From assembly GCA_009746045.1 (NCBI GenBank), contig RPFO01001626.1:1-61292 (forward strand): DNA of 61,292 nt, given 5' to 3'. A model generated the notes under the pieces. The model saw nothing but the letters and a program-made list of their open reading frames with translations. It had not been told where the DNA came from and did no database searches. This document shows, one piece after another, positions 50,517-61,182 of the stretch. The position numbers and the translations under genes are program-made. This DNA comes from Mesostigma viride (taxonomy: Eukaryota > Streptophyta > Mesostigmatophyceae > Mesostigmatales > Mesostigmataceae). Numbering within the stretch: the stretch's first letter is position 1; the number at the start of each line of letters is the position of its first letter.

Positions 50517-51434
50517 ATGGCCCGCAAGACCCCGAACGCGGCGGCGACGGACGCGGCCCCGTCTAACCCGACTTGCGACGACGAGCCGATGGTGGACACC
50601 AACGTGTTGGTGGACAGCAAGAAGGAGTACGTCGACCAGCTGGAACGCGGGTTCTTGAACCCCGCGTTCGACGCGCTGAAGAACGTGCTGACGGACGCCA
50701 TGAACGTGGCCCGCGACCAGGAAATGGACGCGATGGACTGTTTCGTCCGTCTCCTCGAGGAGATCCCCACCTGGAACCAGGACATCATCGAGGAGGAGAC
50801 CAAACAGGTGTCGCAGACCATGCCGTACCTGAAGGAGCTGCTGAAAGCCTACTTCGTGTGCACGAGCATGATCCTGGCGTCCATCCGCATGTCCAAGAAC
50901 AAGAACGACAAGATGAAGGTCAAGGTCCCGGCGCCGGAACGGTTCGTCCACATGGTGCTGAAAGGCGTGGCGCTGGACGTCGTGGACGACCTCGACCATT
51001 TCGTGGACGCGCTCGAAGACGGGACGTTCAAACTCAAGCGCCGCGCGGTTCTCAAGTCGGTGTCCGAGAGCGTGAAGAACGCGCTGCACCGACTCATGCC
51101 CATCGACGACATCCTCAAGGAGTACATGGGCGACATCTTGTCCAAGGACTCGTTCAAGTCCGGCGGCGCGGCGTCGTGCGCGGACGGCGGCGGGGGCGGG
51201 TCTTCGCGCGGGGTGACCACGGAAGGGGAGGGAGAGGTGGACGTGGACGCGGACGAGGTCACCAAGTCCGTCAAGCTGTCCAAACGCAAGTCCGCGGTCT
51301 CGGGTGGCAGCGGCGGCGGCGGACAGAGGGACAGGGGGGTGTCCGGGGACGCCGGGGACTTGGACGACTACCTGGACGCGGACGACGGACGCGGGGACGA
51401 CGTCGAGGACGAGATCGAGGACGAGGAGTTTTAG
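50517..51434 (+). CDS. DUF5764-like conserved giant-virus protein, 305 aa
   Basis: Complete ORF from the ATG at 50517. The central region follows the DUF5764 layout: DSKKEYVDQLERGFLNPAFD, then LEEIPTWNQDIIEEETKQ, then YLKELLKAYFVCTSMILASI, then KVKVPAPERFVHMVLKGVA. The W-N-Q and ETK positions and the late K-x-K-x-P-x-P block are the parts I recognise. The C-terminal third is low complexity (Gly, Ser, Asp, Glu) and ends DDVEDEIEDEEF. Function is unknown, but the family recurs across several giant-virus orders, supporting the viral assignment. Confidence 0.7.
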   Translation: MARKTPNAAATDAAPSNPTCDDEPMVDTNVLVDSKKEYVDQLERGFLNPAFDALKNVLTDAMNVARDQEMDAMDCFVRLLEEIPTWNQDIIEEETKQVSQTMPYLKELLKAYFVCTSMILASIRMSKNKNDKMKVKVPAPERFVHMVLKGVALDVVDDLDHFVDALEDGTFKLKRRAVLKSVSESVKNALHRLMPIDDILKEYMGDILSKDSFKSGGAASCADGGGGGSSRGVTTEGEGEVDVDADEVTKSVKLSKRKSAVSGGSGGGGQRDRGVSGDAGDLDDYLDADDGRGDDVEDEIEDEEF

Positions 51435-51480
51435 ACGTCTCGGCGGCGACGTCGGCGCGAACAAAAAGGGTGTTACTTGA

Positions 51481-51485
51481 TATAC
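51481..51485 (+). promoter_or_regulatory. TATAC element before 51507 start
   Basis: GATATACGG sits 21 bases before the ATG at 51507, as at other viral starts. The open frame extends to a TTG at 51477, upstream of this element. Confidence 0.4.
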
Positions 51486-51506
51486 GGCGACGTCCTACCG
51501 CGTCCC

Positions 51507-51839
51507 ATGTCGAACGGAGTCGAGACCGTCATATGGCCGGACGGGACGAAAGTCATGCACGTGCACGCTCCGAAGCCGGTCGCGCGCATCGGTCCGAGCG
51601 TCCTCCGGGTGTCGTGGAGACTCGCTCCCGACGCGCTGGAGACCGTTCGCGCGAGTCTGAAGACGGGCCGCGAGCTCGGCGGCACGTTCGTCCCCGACCC
51701 CGTGGCCGGGTGTTTGAGAATCGACCAGACGGCGAAACTGGGAGGCGGGAACCACGTGAAGATCCCGCACGGGCTTTTCGAATGGCACACGCACCCGCTC
51801 GGATGCGGGATGAAGGAATGGGTGGTTTTACCGGATTAG
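51507..51839 (+). pseudogene. JAB/MPN-like protein cut at the TIR junction
   Basis: From the ATG at 51507 the frame encodes a beta-rich N-terminus and then FEWHTHPLGCG, an H-x-H-P motif like the zinc-binding part of JAB/MPN (JAMM) proteases and of related giant-virus proteins. In those the motif is followed by a further SxxD segment. Here the last codons (VVLPD) come from the 29-bp inverted repeat beginning at 51820, so the C-terminal half of the domain, including the expected Asp ligand, is missing. The gene is therefore probably truncated by the junction with host-type DNA. Confidence 0.65.
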
Positions 51840-51848
51840 GATACATTT
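51820..51848 (+). repeat. Left terminal inverted repeat, 29 bp
   Basis: GGGTGGTTTTACCGG followed by ATTAGGATACATTT. The next bases contain the motif CAAATGTATCCTA in the opposite sense, so TTAGGATACATTTG...CAAATGTATCCTAA forms a local hairpin. Confidence 0.9.
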
Positions 51849-51849
51849 G

Positions 51850-52655
51850 CACGGCTTCAAATGTATCCTAAATGCACCATTGGCAAACATGGTTTCTGGA
51901 CATGGTCGATATCATTAATATGTTTGGCAAGCATAATATGATCATGCTTGCCAAAGATGTTGTCTCTTTTCATATTTCACACATATATTATCGGCCTCGG
52001 CGTGCCATGCTTCCACGTTTGTTGTCTCTTTTCATATATTGTGAATATGATCAATAAAATTCCAAACATGACCATGTTGGAGACTTCAAGTGGAGCATCA
52101 TGATTACTGTTTTCACTATTACGTAACCCATGGTTCATGTTAACATGGCATAATGAGCAATCCTATTGACCCCATGACTAATGGTGAAGTTAATAAAGTT
52201 ACATCGTGGCACGTCACTATAGCATCAAGTTGCATCATTGTGCATAAAGTAGTTTAGCACTGAGTTGGCATGCCAACACCAGGTACACTAAATAAATTAA
52301 AACCAGAATTGATAAACAACCCAGTATCCAAATACAGTATCCATATATATGCAGGTCGTACTACAGGTACAGCCACGGCTGCCACGCGGCTTCTGCAGCG
52401 ATCACGCTCTTTCTCCTAGACAATTGCTCTACTGGTCCCTACAGGTCGGTCGACTTGGACCATGATGCGTCAAGAACAGTTAATTGACCGACTTAAACAA
52501 GATGTTTGTCTACATGCAGCTGTCTGCACCTAACTAACGCGAAACCGCGTGCTACCAAATATAGGGGCAAATGCATGAGTAACACATGTCAACGCACAAC
52601 CGGTGGAAATCACGCGATACCAACCGCGGCAACAGTGGTGTGAACATAGCGGGCA
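51850..52655. other. AT-rich non-coding host DNA
   Basis: No convincing gene. The region has AT-rich stretches with ATATTA and GATCAATAAAAT motifs and no repeats longer than a few units. Short ORFs have no coding character. Confidence 0.6.
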
Positions 52656-53095
52656 CTGACATGCAAAAAAGCACCAGCAGCGGCATCAGTAGCAAATTGT
52701 AGTAGCGGAACAATAGCCACTACATCAATGCAACAACACATCAGCCCAGCAACACAGCAGCAGCATGACCGTAGCACAGCAGCAGCACAACTGTAGCACA
52801 TCAACACGGCCGCATAGCAGGAGCACAAGTCAGCGCAGCAGCAACTTAGTATGCCGATTCCTGAATTTCCTATCAGTGGACTATAGTCCATTGATAGGAA
52901 ATTCACTAATAGGCAGTACTAGCTCAGCAGCACGGCAGCAATGCAGCAGTGCATCAACACAGCAGCACGACAGCAATACATCAGCGGCACGGCAGCAATG
53001 CAGCAACACATCAGCACAATAGCACAGCAGCAGTACGGCAGCAATGCAGCAGCAATAGCATGGCAGCACAGCAGCAGCAGCAGCACATGAGCAGC
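52656..53095. repeat. CAG/CAACA-rich low-complexity region
   Basis: Degenerate trinucleotide runs (CAGCAGCACAGCAG, CAACACATCAGC, GCAATGCAGCA) on the plus strand. ORFs through it encode Ser/Gln/His or Cys runs only. The 42-bp palindrome at 52863-52904 interrupts it. Confidence 0.8.
52863..52904. repeat. 42-bp near-perfect palindrome
   Basis: Arms GAATTTCCTATCAGTGGAC and GTCCATTGATAGGAAATTC, each followed by the TA/TA centre, have one mismatch in 21. Both strands thus encode the same short peptide. Possibly a remnant of a small inverted-repeat element. Confidence 0.85.
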
Positions 53096-53121
53096 TCAAT
53101 GACAACAACGCTGCTTGCGCT

Positions 53122-54652
53122 TCAGCAGTCGTCGTCGTCGTCATCGTCATCGGCAAGGATGAGCGCTCGCTTCCGACGCCGGGAGGCGCCTGCGTTGTTG
53201 TTCTCCGCCACAACGTCGCTGGGTGGAACCATCTCGCGCAATCGAGCCTCGGCCAGGGTGATATCCGGCGCTTGCAACGCAGGGACGACCACACCGGGGC
53301 ACCCGCAGATCTGTGCCTCCAGCTCGTGGAGAGGCACGCAAGAAACCGCGTCCTCCTCCCAACGGGCACCCCAGTACATGGCTACCATGTCGTTTTGCGT
53401 GTCGACAACAGCGACACGACCATGGTACCTGCCGTCCCGGCTTTCGGTGCGACCGTCCGCGGATGTCACACGCTCCGACGCCCAATGACACACGACTTGC
53501 CCTACGAGGTTGCGGCTGCCACTCTTGACCTGCAGCGTTACGCCTTCCCAGCATGCCTTCGCCATGCCGACGATGCCCTTCGAGCATTCAGCATCTTGCC
53601 ACTTCACGACCGGGTGTTCCGCGTCATAGGGCACCTCCTTCAGCGCCTTTAGGCACTCCTTGGTGAGCTTTTCGTTCGCACCCAAGGAGACTCCATGGGG
53701 CGGCTGACCTCGCTTGCCCACCACTTGTGTCAAGACGAGGTCTGAGGCGGTGATGATCACCGTGTGCGCCGCAGTGGTTGGCGGATGGGGCCATTGCGCA
53801 ATGTCTGTATTCCACGGGTGCCACGTGTCATGCAAATGCTTAGCGCGGTATACAAAGAGCTCAATAGAAGGTTGGCCGCCATCCTCCTTCGCAACCACCT
53901 CCTTGATGATGCCAACGAGGACTGGAGTCCACGTGAGCTTCGAGTTGCAGAGAATACCAGCTGAAGGGTGCCAGTATAGAACAGCGGAGCCTTTCTCAAC
54001 GCCTTGCATGCGCTTCAAGTAAGCGACCTTGGCTGCCATGGCCCTGTCTTCTGCCGCCCATTCCTGCTGTGTGTGGCCATCATGACGAACTCGGTCTACC
54101 AGCGGGGTGACGCGCACCGCCTCTGCGTCGACCAACGCCATGAAGTGCTCTTCTTGCGTCGGTGGTGGTTCAGGCGCTGCATCGTGCTCACGCAGGGCGG
54201 AGATGTCCGCGCGAGATGGCCACGGCAAAGGGCGCCACTCCTCAGGCACCTCCTCAGGGGCATGTGGGACTTGACTTGCGAAAAAAGGCCTTGTTTGGCT
54301 TGATGGTGTCGGGCGGAAAGTACCACTGCCAGATGCCATGGGGCAACTTCTCGACCCTTGTTTTGATCGACTCCAGCTCCTTCCCCAGAAACTCCATGTT
54401 CAATGGTGCGAAGGCTGGGGTGTCCTGCAACATCGGAATGCGGTCTGGATCCACAAGTCGGACGCCAAACAGCGGCCGCCCCTCCGCATCAAACCTGTAT
54501 GGCTGTGTCATCGCCTTCCCGCACCGTGGCGCGCCTTCCTGTCGAGTCCCCGCGGGCTGCCACGGCGTCTTTTGGGACTCCGTGGTCCGGTAGGACAACC
54601 AGGTCTCTGTGTTGCCCTGTACCTGGAAGAAGACGGCGTGGTGCACCTTCAT
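53122..54652 (-). CDS. Unrecognised host/transposon protein, ~500 aa, one frame break
   Basis: Two minus-strand frames overlap at 54254-54339. The upstream one starts at the ATG complementary to 54650-54652 and ends 133 codons later. The downstream one continues to 53122 with 405 residues. They would join at the A6 run near 54278. The protein has Trp/His-rich conserved-looking segments (VLYWHPSAGILCNSKLTW; HLHDTWHPWNTDIAQWPHP), a part reading YHGRVAVVDTQNDMVAMYWG, and an Asp8 tail before the final Cys. No DDE or other transposase motif is seen. An intron rather than an error could also connect the frames. Confidence 0.5.
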
Positions 54653-54689
54653 TGAGCGACCGCGTTTTTCAGGCACCGGCTGTGCCGCT

Positions 54690-55670
54690 CCGCCGCTCCG
54701 CCGCTCCGCCGCCCGCCGGCTGCGCCGCCGGCCCGCCGCGCGCCGGCTGCCCCGCCCCGTAGCCCGTCGACAGGCTGCCCCGCCCCGCCGCATGCCAGCT
54801 GCGCCGGCCCGCCGCCCACGCGCGCCGGCAGCGCCGTTGGCCCCCCGCGCGCCGACGGCCCTGCCCCGCCGCCCGTTGACAGCCCCGCCCCGCCGCATGC
54901 CAGCTGCGCCGGCCCGCCGCCCATGCGCGCCGGCAGCGCCGCTGGCCCCCCGCGCGCCGACGGCCCTGCCCCGCCGCCCGTCGACTGCCCCGCCCCGCCG
55001 CCCGTCGACAGCCCTGCCCCGCCGCATGCAGGCTGCGCCGCCGCTGCCACCTCGCTGCGCGCTGGCTGCGCCACCTCGCCGCCCGCCGACGGCGCCGCCC
55101 CGCCGCGCACCGGCTGCCCCGCCCCGCCGCCTGTCGACTGCCCCGCCCCGCCGCATGCCAGCTGCGCCGGCCCGCCGCCCACGCGCGCCGGCAGCGCCGC
55201 TGGCCCCCCGCGCGCTGACGGCCCTGCCCCGCCGCCCGTCGACTGCCCCGCCCCGCCGCCCGTCGACAGCCCCGACCCACCGCATGCCAGGTGCGCCGGC
55301 CCGCCGCCCGCGCGCGCCGGCAGCGCCGCTGGCCCCCCGCGCGCCGACGGCCCTGCCCCGCCGCCCGTCAACAGCCCTGCCCCGACGCCCGTCGACAGCC
55401 CCGCCCCGCCGCATGCCAGCTGCGCCGGCCCGCTGCCCACGCGCGCCGGCAGCGCCGCTGGCCCTGCCCCGCCGCCCGTCGACTGCCCCGCCCCGCCGCC
55501 CGTCGACAGCCCTGCCCCGCCGCATGCCAGGTGCGCCGGCCCGCCGCCCGCGCGCACCGGCAGCGCCGCTGGCCCCCCGCGCGCCGACGGCCCTGCCCCG
55601 CCGCCCGTCGACAGCCCCGCCCCGCCGCATGCCAGCTGCGCCGGCCGGCCGCCCATGCGCGCCATGCGCT
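54690..55670. repeat. GC-rich minisatellite (Pro/Ala/Arg coding)
   Basis: Units of about 110-130 bp, themselves built of ~21-bp CCCCGCCGCCCGTCGAC blocks, with repeated CATGCCAGCTGCGCCGG and CGCGCGCCGGCAGCGCCG. Because stop codons are rare in this composition, ORFs stay open in several frames on both strands. The minus-strand frame is continuous with the 54652 gene. Confidence 0.85.
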
Positions 55671-55679
55671 TCGCAGGTC

Positions 55680-56765
55680 CATTGGGATCATGAGGCCTGC
55701 GCAGAATCTCACCTCGGAGGCCCGTGCTACTTCTAGTAAGATGCTTGCATTTTCAATGCGTCACCTATATGCAGGCATAGAGGGTGGTACATGGCGCTAG
55801 ACTCATCAAGGGATAGGAGCCATGCCCTCAGCAATTACTCACCTCCTGGCCCTTGCTGTTGCGGTCTCGGATGAAGATGATGGTCTACACGCCGCCGCAT
55901 GCAAACAAGGAATGAGAGACAAAGCCGTGCGAGGCCAATATGGGCACAGTGAGAGAAACAAGTCGACGCGAACCTACATCACGAGTGTCAGCGAAGGGGA
56001 CCCATGGGAGAAGTCTCCCTCCCATGGTATCATTCACGGACACACGCAGCGGCCATGGGAACAGCCAAAACAGCAGGTTCACACACGCAAGGGCAACGAC
56101 CTGCAGTGCCTGACCAGCATGTCGGTCAGTTGTGATTGGCAAGGCAGAGCCACACACACCAGGTACACGCTGCATGGGCAGGGAAGACGCTCTTACATGA
56201 GAAAAAGCGAGGAAACGTGCGCGAGAAGGATATTAAGAGCGATCCGCGCTAGAAGGATGCTACAATAGCATCATATATTCAAGAATTAGCAAAGAAAGAT
56301 GTAGAAAAGAGACAAAAGAAAGAAATACGAGAGAAAGCAAAGACAGGGAGCTGCCAAACAGGGCAGACAAAAGGTTACGAGCGGCAAGAGTTGTGAACGC
56401 TGCACTTGATTGCTTTCTCTGACTTGTCAACTGCGAAGAGTGACTGACTTACCTCTCTGGAAATGGTATGCTCAGCATCCCATGGTAATGAAATGGTGAG
56501 CTATGCTGTCAGACATGCCTATATAACATAGCTACCCTAGGGTCCTAATACAAAACTAGAAATCAAACCATACCGTGAGTTTCCCGGCTCGCACGGCCTC
56601 CTCCCTTTGTGCCGACGCCTGCAAACACAACGGGCCGTGGAGGAGGGTGGAAAGGTGGGCAAGTGTGGAGGAGTTTGGGGGGGACCGGGTTGAGCAGCGG
56701 TGGGGGAAAGATGTGCCGGTCATGATGTTGTCAACTACAGCTGTTGTATCGTGATTCACCTTCAA
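55680..56765. other. Non-repetitive host DNA without clear gene
   Basis: Only short ORFs occur (the longest is 148 codons at 55822-56268) and their composition is not convincingly coding. The region includes an A-rich stretch near 56270-56360. I see no RNA gene. Confidence 0.5.
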
Positions 56766-57060
56766 TAAGTCTACTGTTCTACATCCGGTGGTGGATGGAC
56801 ACAAGCAATAAAGGCCCCGCCCACAACTCAGATTTCTTTAGAAAATCTACTGATCTACATTCGATGGCGCCTTCACAGAAGCAGGAAACTCCGCCCACCG
56901 GTCAAATGTGACGCCCAACAAAGCCCCAACTTATTTCTTCAAGAAGTATACTGTTTTACATCCGGTAGTGCTTGGACAGAAGCAATATGTAAAGCCCGCC
57001 CACAAATCGGATTTCTTTACGAAAAACCTGTTTTACATTCGATGGGGTCTTGACAGATTC
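56765..57060. repeat. Degenerate ~70-100-bp repeat, 4 copies
   Basis: Each unit has a TCTACTGTTCTACATCCGG-like start (TACTGTTTTACATCCGG, TACTGATCTACATTCGA), a GGACAGAAGCAA-like middle and a CCCGCCCAC end. Starts are near 56770, 56843, 56947 and 57025. Confidence 0.75.
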
Positions 57061-57126
57061 AAGCAGCAATACTCGTTTCTACCTGCGTGCGACTGCAGCG
57101 GCCGAGTGCTGCAACTTGCCTTCACG

Positions 57127-58345
57127 TCCCAGTCTTCACGTGTCAGTCCTGGTCTTCACGTCTTCACGTCTTCACGTCTTCACGTCTTCACGTCTTCACG
57201 TCTTCACGTCTTCACGACTTCACCTGAACTTGCGGCGTATCGTATCTTTGATACCTTGCATGCACGTCTTCACGTCTTCACGTCTTCACCGCGTCTTCAC
57301 CTGTCTTCACCACGTCTTCACGTCTTCGCGTCTTCACGTCTTCACGGCTTCACCTGAACACCTGAACTTCACCTGAACTTGCCGTATCGTGTCTTCACGT
57401 CTTCACGTCTTCACGTCTTCACGTCTTCACCGCGTCTTCACCTGTCTTCACCACGTCTTCACGGCTTCACGGCTTCACGTCTTCACGGCTTCACCTGAAC
57501 ACCTGAACTTCACCTGAACTTGCCGTATCGTGTCTTCACGTCTTCACGTCTTCACGTCTTCACGTCTTCACGTCTTCACCGCGTCTTCACCTGTCTTCAC
57601 CACGTCTTCACGTCTTCGCGTCTTCACGTCTTCACGGCTTCACCTGAACACCTGAACTTCACCTGAACTTGCCGTATCGTGTCTTCACGTCTTCACGTCT
57701 TCACGTCTTCACGTCTTCACCGCGTCTTCACCTGTCTTCACCACGTCTTCACGGCTTCACGGCTTCACGTCTTCACGGCTTCACCTGAACACCTGAACTT
57801 CACCTGAACTTGCCGTATCGTGTCTTCACGTCTTCACGTCTTCACGTCTTCACGTCTTCACGTCTTCACCGCGTCTTCACCTGTCTTCACCACGTCTTCA
57901 CGGCTTCACGGCTTCACGTCTTCACGGCTTCACCTGAACACCTGAACTTCACCTGAACTTGCCGTATCGTGTCTTCACGTCTTCACGTCTTCACGTCTTC
58001 ACGTCTTCACGTCTTCACCGCGTCTTCACCTGTCTTCACCACGTCTTCACGGCCTCACGGCTTCACGTCTTCACGGCTTCACCTGAACACCTGAACTTCA
58101 CCTGAACTTGCCGTATCGTCTTCACGTCTTCACGTCTTCACGTCTTCACGTCTTCACCGCGTCTTCACCGTCTTCACCGTCTTCACGGCTTCACGGCTTC
58201 ACGTCTTCACGGCTTCACCTGAACACCTGAACTTCACCTGAACTTGCCGTATCGTGTCTTCACGTCTTCACGTCTTCACGTCTTCACGTCTTCACCGCGT
58301 CTTCACCTGTCTTCACCACGTCTTCACGGCTTCACCTGAACACCT
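57127..58345. repeat. 8-bp (GTCTTCAC)n minisatellite with 141-149-bp higher-order unit
   Basis: The basic unit is CGTCTTCA. It is organised in higher-order units marked by GCCGTATCGT at 57381, 57522, 57671, 57812, 57961, 58110 and 58246, spaced 141 or 149 bp and finally 136. The 8-bp difference equals one basic unit. Each higher-order unit also has ACCTGAACACCTGAACTTC. ORFs through it (Ser-Arg-Leu-His-Val-Phe-Thr) are repeat read-through. Confidence 0.95.
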
Positions 58346-58516
58346 GAACTTTGCGTATCGTATCTTTCATACATTGCATCATTTGCATGCCTTGGAGCTG
58401 CACGTCTTCAAGCAGTGTCACCCAGTTCCCGCTTGATTCAAATGCACTTCGCGCTTGAATTCGTGACTTCGCCCCGCTCAAGGTGGAAAGAATGATGGGC
58501 ACTAGCCACGGGAACT

Positions 58517-58864
58517 ATGCCCGATGCTGATAGCCGAAGCGATGACATGGACGAATTGATTGATTTGTGTTATGCCGGGGACGATTGTAGAAAATGGGTG
58601 CTAGGAAAGAAATCTGGTGCCATGAAAGTAGATTTTTTGGCCGGTGCAAACCACCAATGCGCCGGCCGATGTGGCAAGGTCCTGCACGGCAGCCAGAGCG
58701 CACCCAGCCAGAGCGTACCCAGCCGCTGCCGCCGCCGACCCCCGTACTGGTGGGCGTGGAACAGACGATGAGAGAGATGCAACGAGCTATGGAGAACCAA
58801 AGCAAGAAGGTTGAAGAGCTTGGTTTGCAGCTGCGTCAAGAGGTGCAGAAACAAGTGGTCCAGC

Positions 58865-58903
<39 letters not shown>

Positions 58904-58940
58904 TGCAGCAGCAACTGCAGCAGCAACTGCAGCAACAACT

Positions 58941-59009
<69 letters not shown>

Positions 59010-59146
59010 CTTCAGTTCCCGCAGGCAGCGTCGGCAATGTCGCAGTTTCCACAGGCATTGTCGGCACTGCAGCAGTTTTCGCAGGGACCGTCGGCAGCAG
59101 AGCAGTTCCCGCAGGGATCATCGGTGGTGCAGCAGTTCTTTGTGAG
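58517..59146 (+). CDS. Possible coiled-coil polyQ protein, frame uncertain
   Basis: The frame from the ATG at 58517 has a good start (MPDADSRSDDMDELIDLCYA) and a Cys pair (CAGRCGKVL). A second frame, open from 58594, takes over near 58700 with a coiled coil (VEQTMREMQRAMENQSKKVE) and a Gln run of about 45 residues. After the run a third frame gives Gln/Phe/Pro-rich sequence (SQFPQALSALQQFSQGPS), which looks more natural than the Arg/Ser reading of the second. A real host gene with errors or repeat-length change is possible; a passenger of the TIR segment is equally likely. Confidence 0.4.
58868..59006 (+). repeat. (CAG)n trinucleotide run
   Basis: About 46 triplets of CAG with a few CAA and CTG interruptions, reading Gln on the plus strand, Leu on the minus strand. 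Confidence 0.95.
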
Positions 59147-59224
59147 TCATTCGTGTAGTGTTGAGTGGGTGGGGTGGGGGGTGTGTGTGGGGGGGGGGTG
59201 TAGGGGGGTTTGACTGTGTGACTG

Positions 59225-60395
59225 CGTGGCTGCTTGGCTGGAAAGGAGGGTGCGTGGCTGTGTGGCTGCGTGGCTGCGCTGCTGCGTGGCTGCGTGGCTG
59301 CGTGGCTGCGTGGCTGCGTGGCTGCGCTGCTGCGTGGCTGCGTGGCTGCGTGGCTGTGTGGCTGCGTGGCTGCGCTGCTGCGTGGCTGCGTGGCTGCGCT
59401 GCTGCGTGGCTGCGTGGCTGGAAAGGAGGGTGCGTGGCTGTGTGGCTGCGTGGCTGCGCTGCTGCGTGGCTGCGTGGCTGCTTGGCTGGAAAGGAGGGTG
59501 CGTGGCTGTGTGGCTGCGTGGCTGCGCTGCTGCGTGGCTGCGTGGCTGCGTGGCTGCGTGGCTGCGTGGCTGCGTGGCTGCGTGGCTGCGTGGCTGCGTG
59601 GCTGCGTGGCTGGAAAGGAGGGTGCGTGGCTGTGTGGCTGCGTGGCTGCGCTGCTGCGTGGCTGCGTGGCTGCGTGGCTGCGCTGCTGCGTGGCTGCGTG
59701 GCTGCGTGGCTGGAGGGTGCGTGGCTGTGTGGCTGCGTGGCTGCGTGCTGCGTGGCTGCGTGGCTGCTTGGCTGGAAAGGAGGGTGCGTGGCTGTGTGGC
59801 TGCGTGGCTGCGCTGCTGCGTGGCTGCGTGGCTGCGTGGCTGCGTGGCTGCGTGCGTGCTGCGTGGCTGCGTGGCTGCGTGGCTGGAAAGGAGGGTGCGT
59901 GGCTGTGTGGCTGCGTGGCTGCGCTGCTGCGTGGCTGCGTGGCTGCGTGGCTGCGCTGCTGCTGCTGCGTGGCTGCGTGGCTGTGTGGCTGCGTGGCTGC
60001 GCTGCTGCGTGGCTGCGTGGCTGCGTGGCTGCGTGGCTGCTTGGCTGGAAAGGAGGGTGCGTGGCTGTGTGGCTGCGTGGCTGCGCTGCTGCGTGGCTGC
60101 GTGGCTGCGTGGCTGGAAAGGAGGGTGCGTGGCTGTGTGGCTGCGTGGCTGCGCTGCTGCGTGGCTGCGTGGCTGCGTGGCTGCGTGGCTGCTTGGCTGG
60201 AAAGGAGGGTGCGTGGCTGTGTGGCTGCGTAGCTGCGCTGCTGCGTGGCTGCGTGGCTGCGTGGCTGCGTGGCTGCGTGGCTGCGTGGCTGCGTGGCTGG
60301 AAAGGAGGGTGCGTGGCTGTGTGGCTGCGTGGCTGCGCTGCTGCGTGGCTGCGTGGCTGCGTGGCTGCGTGGCTGGCTGGGGGGGGGGGGGGTGC
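59225..60395. repeat. 8-bp (GGCTGCGT)n minisatellite
   Basis: A basic unit TGGCTGCG is repeated over about 1.1 kb. A recurring punctuation, GGAAAGGAGGGTGCGTGGCT then GTGTGG, appears about ten times at variable spacing, together with GCTGCGCTGCTGCG. It ends with a run of about 14 G at 60379-60392. ORFs remain open in all three plus frames (Trp-Leu-Arg-Gly-Cys-Val-Ala) and are not called as genes. Confidence 0.95.
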
Positions 60396-60479
60396 CGGGT
60401 GCGTGGATGCGTGGATGTGTGGCTGGGTGGGTGCGTCACTGCGTGGCTGGCTGGCTCTGTGGCTGCGTGGGCGGCTGGA

Positions 60480-61182
60480 TGGCCGGGTCAGCGTGGCTTC
60501 GTGTTCAATGGGATGCTAATATGTTGTTGCCTTTGGATGCCACAGTTCATGGATTCTTTTGTTCACATGCAGGTGCTGCCGTCTTCCCCATCGACGTCGT
60601 CAAGACCGATGTCGCCAAGAAGGATGATGCAATCACTCTCGGCCATGTTTAACTCATGTGGGCCTTCATGGCCATACGGGAAATATTATTGAATCAGTTC
60701 TTTGACACTGAGTTGGCACTACGCAACACCTTTGATGCACATGAGTGCAGGGCGCATGTGTTGAAACCATGCAACCATGGCGATCCCTCAAAAAGTTTGG
60801 TTATGTAATAAGTGACACAATTATTCCGGACGTATGATGGCCCAACGTCCTGTAAGGTTGAGTTGTCTTGGAGGAGGAGCGTGATGACCGCGGAAGCCGC
60901 GTGGGTGTCTGTAGTGCTATATCTTGAAGATGTACGGTCTTGGAAGAGTTATGGTCTTGGAATCATATAATAATGAGCTTGGAATAAAGTTGCGGGCAGC
61001 CTTCAATTGGCATATGTTGTCTCATTGATGTTGTCTCATTGCGTTAATGGGTCAATTGTCTTAGTTTATATAATGTATATCTTGGGAAACTCATTGCTTC
61101 AATAAAATGCATGCTAGGCGCAATCAACCCCCACAAACACATCTGAAAACTGCACAGTGCATCAAATGTATCCTAGACAAAA
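60480..61182. other. AT-rich host DNA, no clear gene
   Basis: Single-copy sequence with AATAAA at 61102-61107 and no convincing ORF. The copy of CAAATGTATCCTA at 61163-61175 belongs to the terminal repeat structure. Confidence 0.55.

Noticed and set aside
54609-55736. 375-codon plus-strand Pro/Ala/Arg ORF
   Set aside because: Read-through of the GC-rich minisatellite, antisense to a better minus-strand frame.
57127-58345. CRISPR-like regular spacing
   Set aside because: The spacers between repeats are themselves repeats of the same 8-bp unit, with no unique spacers. This is a eukaryotic minisatellite.
59158-60519. Long ORFs (up to 488 codons) rich in Trp, Leu, Arg, Gly, Cys, Val and Ala
   Set aside because: Open in all frames only because the 8-bp repeat lacks stops; no non-repeat protein sequence.
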